A stretch of DNA of 64,000 bases from Favolaschia claudopus. Its lineage: Eukaryota; Basidiomycota; Agaricomycetes; Agaricales; Mycenaceae. The stretch covers positions 744,001-808,000 of the forward strand of contig JAWWNJ010000105.1 in assembly GCA_037176885.1 (NCBI GenBank), given 5' to 3'. The notes beneath the pieces are model-generated. The model was not told the DNA's origin, searched no databases, and worked only from the letters and a program-made list of their open reading frames with translations. The position numbers were made by a program, and so were the translations under genes. Positions 56,076 through 64,000 of this stretch are shown here, piece after piece. How positions within the stretch are numbered: position 1 is the stretch's first letter; each line of letters opens with the position of its first letter.

Positions 56076-58301
56076 TCACGTACCCGAAAGCGGGAAGAAT
56101 GCGCTCAACGTTTTCATGGCATTCAGGATGACCTCCAGCTCCTGCTCGATGATGTGCATAGGGTACATTGTCGTGGCGCCAATCTGCTGCCCTGCTGAGC
56201 TCATCATACGCACGTATGTCCGTGCCACCGTTGACCAGCAAGCCTGTAATTCAATGGTCGCGGCGTCAGTACGGGGACCTGCCATCAAGGCACAATAACA
56301 ACTTGCAACGCACACTTAGAATCGGATCCAGGTACTCGTAATCCCCATCGTTAAGCTGTCGTATGAGGGCAAGGATCGAGTTTCCCGCATGGAAAGTCTC
56401 GCGACTGAGCGCGTCCTTGTACAAGTGCAGGGTTGAGACATGCAGCATTGTATGCACCGCGAAAAGGTCAACGTCGATCAATGGGGCTTGGGTGCGCCAT
56501 GCTTCGTACCCCACGAACACCGGTAAGTTGAGTGAGAACCGCTGGAGGGCGAGCTCCGCGGAGTGATGATCTGCCCAATACGCGTCAGTCTTCTTCGCCG
56601 CTATAGGAATGATATGAGTTTCAAGAAAACGGTACAATAAAATATAGTAAACGCACAGGAGGCCAGCCGATACGTTCGCTCATACAGTGCCGCTGCCTTG
56701 GCCCGCAGTGAGGGCATGAACATTGCATCGGAGTCCAGGCTCAGCATCGGTTGATGTTCGAATAGCGTACTGATCGTGTTCGTACTATTTGTTTCGACAC
56801 CAATACAAGACTGTCAGGGCATCAGCGAAAGAATACGATCGGTCACAGAAAAGGACCGACCAAGTCCTGCGGCGGCGGCTCCAGCTCGGGCGTCGGCCAG
56901 GGTGTCTTTATCCGAACCTGGGCGCAGTCACCATCTGGCAGAGCCACGGGCAGACCGCTGGCCACGGACCAACACCGGTCGACCATGAACACCTGCCAGA
57001 ACGCCGCGATACGATCTGCCACTTCTGCACGGTCTCGGGCAGGGGGGATGGGGATGGGCGTGATCTCCTCCGCGTACAATTGAGAGTCACCCGCTCCCGG
57101 CGGGGGGAGGGGACGAATCTGATGTAGGCCGAGACCGACGGCAAGCCGGGCGGCTGAGAATGAGTGGGTATAGCCTTCGAGGGCGCGGCAGTTGACGTAG
57201 AGGTATACGGAGAGGAGACAGGATGCTTGAACGATGTCGACTAGGCGGTCGGCATTGTCGAGCGCGACGGTGATTTCGTGAAGGGCGCGCGTGAAGAAGA
57301 CGGATTCAAGTTCGGAGCAGTAGGGTGAGCGAGCGAAATGGCACCCGAGGAGGTAGATGGCGTTCATGAGGGCTGGATGCGGCTCGAAGCCAAACGGCTG
57401 GTTGTTGGATAATGAGAATCGTTCGACCTGTCCATCAAACCAGCACTGATGTCGGTGGGCAAGGAAGATATCTAGACTATACATAGGAAGTGAGTCGGGC
57501 GGGGCCAATGTATAATAAAAGCACGAGTATCACGTACAGAATCTTCTTGTTCTCATATGGCAAGGGATCCTGGGGATTCCACTGTGGCATGTAGGGGAAT
57601 TCCGATGAAGAAGGGAGGCTGGAAAACGGGGACATCTCGAGGAAAGGGTGTATTGATTGGTCGGTGTCGTCGGAATCCCTCATTCGGGCCGCATCCAAGT
57701 CAAAATCGGGTGTGCCATATCCAGAGGCACCCCCGTACAGGGAAGAGCTGCCCGATGAGTTGGACCAGGAATAGTTTTCGAATAGATTGTCGAAATTGGT
57801 TAAGCAATCAGGATCCAGTAATGGCGGGCCGACGGAAGACGACTCAAAGCCAGAATTAGTGTCGAAGATAGTGGGGAGTGCGGTAAGCTCGGGGGATGGG
57901 TGCTGCGTCGCGGGGACACCAAGCGAGCTGGCATCAGAGCTGGAGGGAGACGTCGCACCGGTGTTTTCGGACTCCAGTTCACGCAAGCGCTGCTCCAACA
58001 ACGAAAGCTTCTCCTTCAGCTTTTGGGTACGACTCTTCTGCTTTTTATCATCGTATTCGCACTCTTCGTCCCTGTTCATTTTGATACATTGCGTGCAGAT
58101 TGGACGCATTCCATCGCATTTCTGCAATCTTTTGTGAATAAGAAAACACGCGCCAAGAATCGACGTACCAATTTTCGCTTTCTGATGGTGAAAGCAGATG
58201 GTCAATTGAGCCTCCGACCCCTGGCACGAAACGCACCGACAACACAAGCAAGCTGAACCCCGCTGTAGCGGAGCAGAAGTAGAAGGTTTTCGACTGGGCA
58301 T
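56076..58301 (-). CDS. Zn2Cys6 transcription factor
   Basis: The ATG at 58301 begins MPSRKPSTSAPLQRGSACLC. Two introns (after CLCCR and after KRKL) split the zinc cluster, which reads CLCCR, KRKL, KCDGMRPICTQC and CIKMNRDEECEY; the spacing is C-x2-C-x6-C-x6-C-x2-C-x9-C. A coiled-coil dimerisation helix follows (LKEKLSLLEQRLRELESE). The long regulatory region has GFEPHPALMNAIYLLGCHFA, RALHEITVALDNADRLVDIV, LSVYLYVNCRALEGYTHSFS, LAVGLGLHQIRP and FWQVFMVDRCWSVASGLPVA, matching the fungal-specific transcription factor domain. The C-terminus ends at 56076 after EQELEVILNAMKTLSAFF. It is expected to be a nuclear sequence-specific regulator; the target genes are unknown. It differs from the double-cluster regulator at 33443 but shares YLDPIL-type motifs in the C-terminal region. 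Confidence 0.9.
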
Positions 58302-58350
58302 CGGGAGTAGGTAAAGAGAAAGAGGGCCAAGGATAGCGCCGTGACAAGAT

Positions 58351-58358
58351 TATATATA
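58351..58358 (-). promoter_or_regulatory. TATA-like element of the Zn2Cys6 gene
   Basis: TATATATA lies 50 bp upstream of the start codon at 58301. The element is palindromic, so orientation comes from the gene. Confidence 0.45.
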
Positions 58359-58869
58359 CCGGCGAAAGTACCCGGCAGAATCGAGAGATTGGAAGGTTTT
58401 AAAGGATTTGCGCTGTGCCGCATTGATGGATATCCTCTGATCAATTGACAGGTATCCGCGTTGCTATCAAGCCAACATCAGACGCGTCCCGCTAACGGTT
58501 GGACAAAATTCACCGTGGTTCCGGCAACGACTTTACCGTGTCCTGCTCATTGATCTTCCGTCAGCTTTCTTCAAACTTGCAGTTTCAGGCATTTTCCAGC
58601 AACTTCCAGGAACCAGCTGAAATCATATTGGATGGACCAATGGTCGGGTCGGATTGTCCAGAAACGCATGAGCGGACATGAGCATCACGACGATTCTAGA
58701 TCAGCCACGCAGCCTCAAGATCACCAAAGCCTGCTTACCTTTGCAAGGGCACTATGATACCATGCGTATTCACCTTGTCTTGTCTTCATCGTCACATCCT
58801 CCTGAAGCGAGACGCCAAGGAAACTTCTCATTGCGGTGCAAAATGTGCGACAACAAGCTATCTAATAAT

Positions 58870-59855
<986 letters not shown>

Positions 59856-62578
59856 GGCGTTGAAGAAAGGTCTAGTTGGAGGTCTCCGAGATTTTTCGTG
59901 GCGAGCCGGAAACAGCGTGAAATCACGTGTGATGGGCCGGATAGAGCCGGGCGGAGTTTCGCGCGGGGTTTCAATTTCTTGGACTTGACTTCCAACCTTG
60001 AAGACGCGACGTTCGAGTCCATTATCAGAGTCGAGATACGCTAACACTCGTGGTCTAAGCACTTCCCACTCACATTCCTCCGGCCCTAGCACCGTGACCA
60101 AATCACATTGTTCCAGGCGACCCTCTGACGAGTCTTATGGTATCGATCGGTGTCTTTCGTCGACCACCGTTCAAGTGGATGACAGGAAAATGATTTACCT
60201 GTATCTCTCTTGTTCCGCCTCCCGCTTTGGCTCTGGCCCGAACTCTCCGAGATCCTTCGAAGCATTATGCTCGTGGTTTGTCTGAATCCCCTTCGTTCAA
60301 AATTCTCGCCTGCTTTCTTCTGGAAACGCTGCGTGCTCCGTCGCTTGTGGTTTTTCGTGATCTAGAAATGCCCAAATCGAAGTGATGCTCGGTCTCGTTC
60401 GCGATTTCGCGAATGGGGATGAAAGAGAAGCAGCAAATTCGCGGGAGTCAACAGCATAGCAAGTACTATGAATCTAGGATTCTAGGTGTCTAACCCTGGG
60501 AATACTGCTTGTTGCGGGCGGTGTCCTGGGATCAAGGCGCAAAAGATCTACTTCCAGTTAGAGCAGACACGTTCCCAAATTGCCCATGAAGTCTCCGCTT
60601 TGCCCAGGCCGTCAGTGTTCAACGACTTGCGTGTGTACCTCCGGTTTCTTACAATGCCGGCGACTCGGTTTAATTCCAACGACCATTATTGTCACGTAAG
60701 GTACGCCCGTTTCTGTTTGTTCCCTACATACCTCGTTACTATTGATGCGCCAAAGCCTCCGCCTCGTTCACGACGTGAAGAATGCTTGAAGTGAACACGA
60801 GCTTTTCCTGCTAAAGGCGTAATCGTGAGTCAAACTCAAATACGACGCGAGCCAGATTAACAACTATCCTTCCGTGGTATCTTAGTTTACATGTGCACTC
60901 AGCTTACACCAGGTATAGCCTATCGCCCCGCGGGATTTATTGTCTGGTGATGACTCTGATCGCAGGGGGGCGTGGTGGTTGAACAGGAGCTTGAATTGCC
61001 GGTATAGTCCAATTTTCTGGTTGCGTGGTTATTGCGAACATATCGACGCTCACTTATAGGTTTTTCCATCGGTAGACGCACTTAGTTCAAGATCCTGAAA
61101 CGAGAATGAACATCAGTCACATCACAGTGTTTGACCCATACTTGTCGAAAAAAATTGCGACGCCAACCGTTGTGTATTGCACCGTCACGGTGAAGAGCAC
61201 CACGCTGCACTGTAGAATTGTGTGCGTGCGCTTGGTTTCGAAAATAGCCTTTATTTAATTTCTTCTTGTTCAAATATAATTGCCCGTGGCATGGGATGAG
61301 AACAAAATTCTAGTAGGTTCAACTGAAGTGCTTGTACTACTTAATAGTTGCAGCAGCAGGGCGTCGGAACGGGGTCCACTCTCTCCGTTCTCGCTGGGAA
61401 TAACGCTGGCCGCTCCAGAGCTTCCTTCAACTTGTTGTTGACATGTCGCATTCTTCACTATGAACCCGTCTGCGGAACCGAAATGCAGCCAAGAAATCAC
61501 AGATCCGATCTGAGATCGGCCCATACATCAGTGGCGGTGCGTTTGAAGACTTGAAGTGCGAACTTGCCTTCCTTTCTAAGCAACAAACTGATGATCCCAT
61601 TTTCGGGTTGTTCGGGCAGCTCACGGTGGTGTGGCGAGCAGATGGTTTTGAGGATGAAACACTTGCTGATCTTGATACATGAAGGAGATCCTTCATGAGC
61701 TACACCCAGAGCAAAAGTCCATTCGTAAATGTAATCAACGATAGAACTTGAACTTATGATGTCGATTGGATGTCGAACAAATTTCAATGAAGAAAGCAGC
61801 GAACGGCTGTCATGAACGAAGCGACTGGAGTTTTCAGTGAGAACCCTACCTGGAAGTTGGCCACATGAAAAGTAAGAGGAACAAAAATTCGAGACTGAGA
61901 TCTATAGTAGAGACATCAGATTATGAGTGGGACACTGGGAGCGGTCTGTGAAATGCGCTGAACCGCTAGTCTGGGAGTCTAGCCAATGTCCATAAGTGAT
62001 AAGGTGTTCTCAACTCTGAATACGCATAATTCTGCTAGTAGAAGCCGCGAAGAAGCTATTGACAGTTTAAGCAAAGGAAATCCAGTTGAAATCGAGAGAA
62101 CTTAGGCGATCTCATAATTTTTAATGACGGGAAAGATACTTATCTATATAGCGATTTCAAAATTCGATGAGCTTGGTGTGAGCAGTAATACTTACCACCT
62201 GTGGTAGATGAGAAAAGGAGTACGCAAACAACTTTGGTCGGATCAGGTATTGATGCGATGCTCACGCGGCGAATGCGACTCTACCTGGTACCACCATCAG
62301 TGAACGGAGGATTTTTGCTGGAGTCCGCTATTCAAGAGCTCCGTATAGCGTACGCTCTTATTCTTCATTGACCCGAATTGGCTCCTGTCACCTCCATAAT
62401 AAACCTCCTAGCAAGATGTTGTCAAGAATGTTCGAGTTGTGGGAGAGATCTGAATACTAGATACACGGTCAAAGCTTTGAAATCATGGTCTCTTACAAGA
62501 CAACAGTATGGAGAGATTGCGAGTTTGTGATCGTTGACCCACCGTCCAGGTTTCTATCAATACTCCAACGCTCTGGAA
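59856..62578. other. Gap with no firm gene; one F-box-like trace
   Basis: A minus-strand frame at 61497-61787 reads SIVDYIYEWTFALGVAHEGS and is loosely like the region after the F-box in the gene at 564-2138 (SEYIYDFGL), so it may be a decayed relative; the start and exons are missing. Elsewhere only short motif-free frames were found. Confidence 0.3.
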
Positions 62579-63100
62579 TACTGTACCATTTCGATCAATT
62601 CTCCCTGCCTGTGACCCGTGACCCAAATATTCGAACTTTCGTTTTCTTAAATGCCTCTGGAGGACCGTGACACCTAAAAAAAATTCGTAAATGGCTCAGA
62701 ACACGCTGCTTGGCTTGACCACTATCTCCGGAGCATCTACAACCCAGTGGAGAGCAAGAAACGAAGAAAATTGGGTTTGAGCAGAATCCAGTTGATTTCA
62801 GGTGTGTTTGCCTGTCAAATAGACGAAAAATGGGCTAAAATGAGGCGAAATTAGCGTTATCTGAACCATTTTCAAGCCTCGAACATCAAAATGGACTTCG
62901 GAAAACCATTTGAATCTAAGATTTGATGCACAAAAAGCCTGTGTGAGCGAAAATTTCGATTTTTGGGCAATTTTCGCCGATTTTGTGACTTGATTGGGAC
63001 ATTCATAAGAGGCCTTGGTGACCCGTGACAGGTACGAAAATATTCGTAAAAAATCGGCCCTGTGACGCGTGACATACGAATTGAATGAAATGGTACAGTA
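62579..63100. mobile_element. MITE-like non-autonomous element with TA target duplication
   Basis: The element at 62581-63098 (518 bp) begins CTGTACCATTTCGATCAATT and ends with a near-exact inverse, AATTGAATGAAATGGTACAG. The inverted ends match over about 23 bp with two mismatches. It is flanked on both sides by TA (62579-62580 and 63099-63100), the target-site signature of Tc1/mariner-type elements. It has no coding capacity. Inside, GTGACCCGTGAC or GTGACGCGTGAC occurs at about 62611, 63019 and 63062, with a related CCGTGACACC near 62665, as subterminal repeats. AATATTCG-type A/T stretches occur near both ends. The probable transposase source is elsewhere in the genome. Confidence 0.8.
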
Positions 63101-63183
63101 CTTATTATCGAGATCTCACCTCCGATATCTACAGACAGGCCTAGGTTGACTACATATCCCTCGCGCTAAGGCGAATTTCGTTT

Positions 63184-64000
63184 CTAGGTCTCTGTATTGG
63201 TTTGAATGTTTCTACGCAGGTCTGCGACTTGGATCTTTAGCTCAATTTTCCCTCCATGCGTTCGAGTTGGAATGGGATTCGGAACAAATCTCCAATCATC
63301 CATGAATCTTTCCCGTCTAGCAATGCACGACGATATCGCAGTTGTCAAACCACCACCTTCGGCCGATCCTCCATTTTCAAATTCACTTGCCTCGCTTGCA
63401 ACACCTACGAATGCGGGAAACGGCCCAACTGGGACCGCGGGCCTGCGCTTTCTTACTTGCTTTATCTGCACCATATCTCACTTCGCTAAAGCTATTCGAC
63501 TGTCGATCGACACCAATCCTAGTCCTTATTCATCTGACATGACGCTGGCTCTCTGGCACTTCTGTTCCCCCTGGTAATCTCATTGTTTACTGGCCTATTT
63601 GGAACCGTTCCGAATCTCACGACAATCGTTCTTCTGGATCGGCAGCCTGACGACGTGCTGATGACAATATGCGCTCGTGGGTACTCGACCCGACAACTTC
63701 AGGAACTTGCATTGTACTTACCCGGCATACATCGACTCCCAGGATGGGCTTGTCGATGCGATAGCAATTGAGCGGAATTTCTCTTGCGGCTTGCTTGCCG
63801 CTAAAGCGTGTCCGCTCCGGGATGGGATACAATGTTTGGGGGGCGCGCAAGTTCTCCCATTCGATACACTCTCACCGTGGTTACTGGCAGTTTGGTTCGA
63901 ACTTGCACGGCTAATCACATTATCTGGAGAAACTTGTATGTCGACTCAAACTACATCATTACCTATATGCAGTGCTTTACTATTGTGGCTGGTTTTGCTC
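63184..64000 (+). CDS. Leucine-rich (F-box-like?) gene, fragment
   Basis: Plus-strand pieces read HLRMRETAQLGPRACAFLLA, LYLHHISLRKLF, GLFGTVPNLTTIVLLDRQPD and RGYSTRQLQELALYLPG, resembling the leucine strands of basidiomycete F-box proteins. Exon borders could not be fixed and no F-box was seen. The gene continues past the right edge. It could also be a remnant. Confidence 0.35.

Overview
The window looks like chromosomal DNA of a mushroom-forming basidiomycete (Agaricomycetes). The reasons are gene content and gene architecture: most genes are broken by introns of about 45-65 nt with GT(A/G)NG...YAG borders. There are several F-box proteins of the type with a short coiled coil followed by a conserved Leu-Pro-Pro-Tyr-Pro-Glu block, two Zn2Cys6 regulators, a DUF6534-type seven-helix membrane protein, and the fungus-specific translation factor eEF3. 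No prokaryotic operons, CRISPR arrays, rRNA or recognisable tRNA were seen. All assignments come from reading translations and splice signals by eye; no database was searched.

Layout. 1-2.1 kb: two tandem F-box genes (-), the first cut by the window edge. 2.5-4.3 kb: a short-chain dehydrogenase (+) and a small SnoaL/NTF2-like protein (-). 4.6-11.7 kb: two diverged tandem copies (-) of a large multi-exon protein of unknown function that ends in a HicA/YcfA-like fold; a direct repeat and small doubtful ORFs lie between them. 11.9-14.4 kb: an MFS sugar transporter (-). 15.4-21.2 kb: a second pair of tandem paralogues (-), Lys/Glu-rich, with internally repeated modules. 23.2-26.8 kb: eEF3 (+), recognisable from end to end but broken by about a dozen one-base frame changes. 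27.3-29.8 kb: a secreted type-B carboxylesterase (+). 30.2-38.6 kb: an F-box-rich block (three genes and one broken copy) that also holds a Zn2Cys6 regulator with two consecutive zinc clusters. 42-46.7 kb: a CCCH-finger protein, a glyoxalase-like protein and a DUF6534-type membrane protein. 47.7-50.3 kb: a GMC oxidoreductase with frame breaks. 51.6-52.7 kb: a poorly defined gene with a tandem repeat. 53.5-55.1 kb: an APH/choline-kinase-like phosphotransferase. 56-58.3 kb: a second Zn2Cys6 regulator. 58.9-59.9 kb: adenylate kinase. 62.6-63.1 kb: a MITE-like element with TA target duplication. 63.2 kb to the end: a probable F-box/LRR-like fragment.

The genes do not form an evident pathway. Housekeeping genes (eEF3, adenylate kinase) are mixed with families that expand in tandem (F-box, the two unknown paralogue pairs) and with secreted or redox enzymes (esterase, GMC oxidoreductase, SDR). 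The clearest unusual signals are the double zinc-cluster regulator, the HicA-like domain that lacks the usual histidine, the two tandem paralogue pairs of unknown function, the TA-flanked inverted-repeat element, and the clustering of single-base frame breaks in some genes while others are perfectly open. That last pattern suggests local sequence errors and makes any pseudogene call here provisional.
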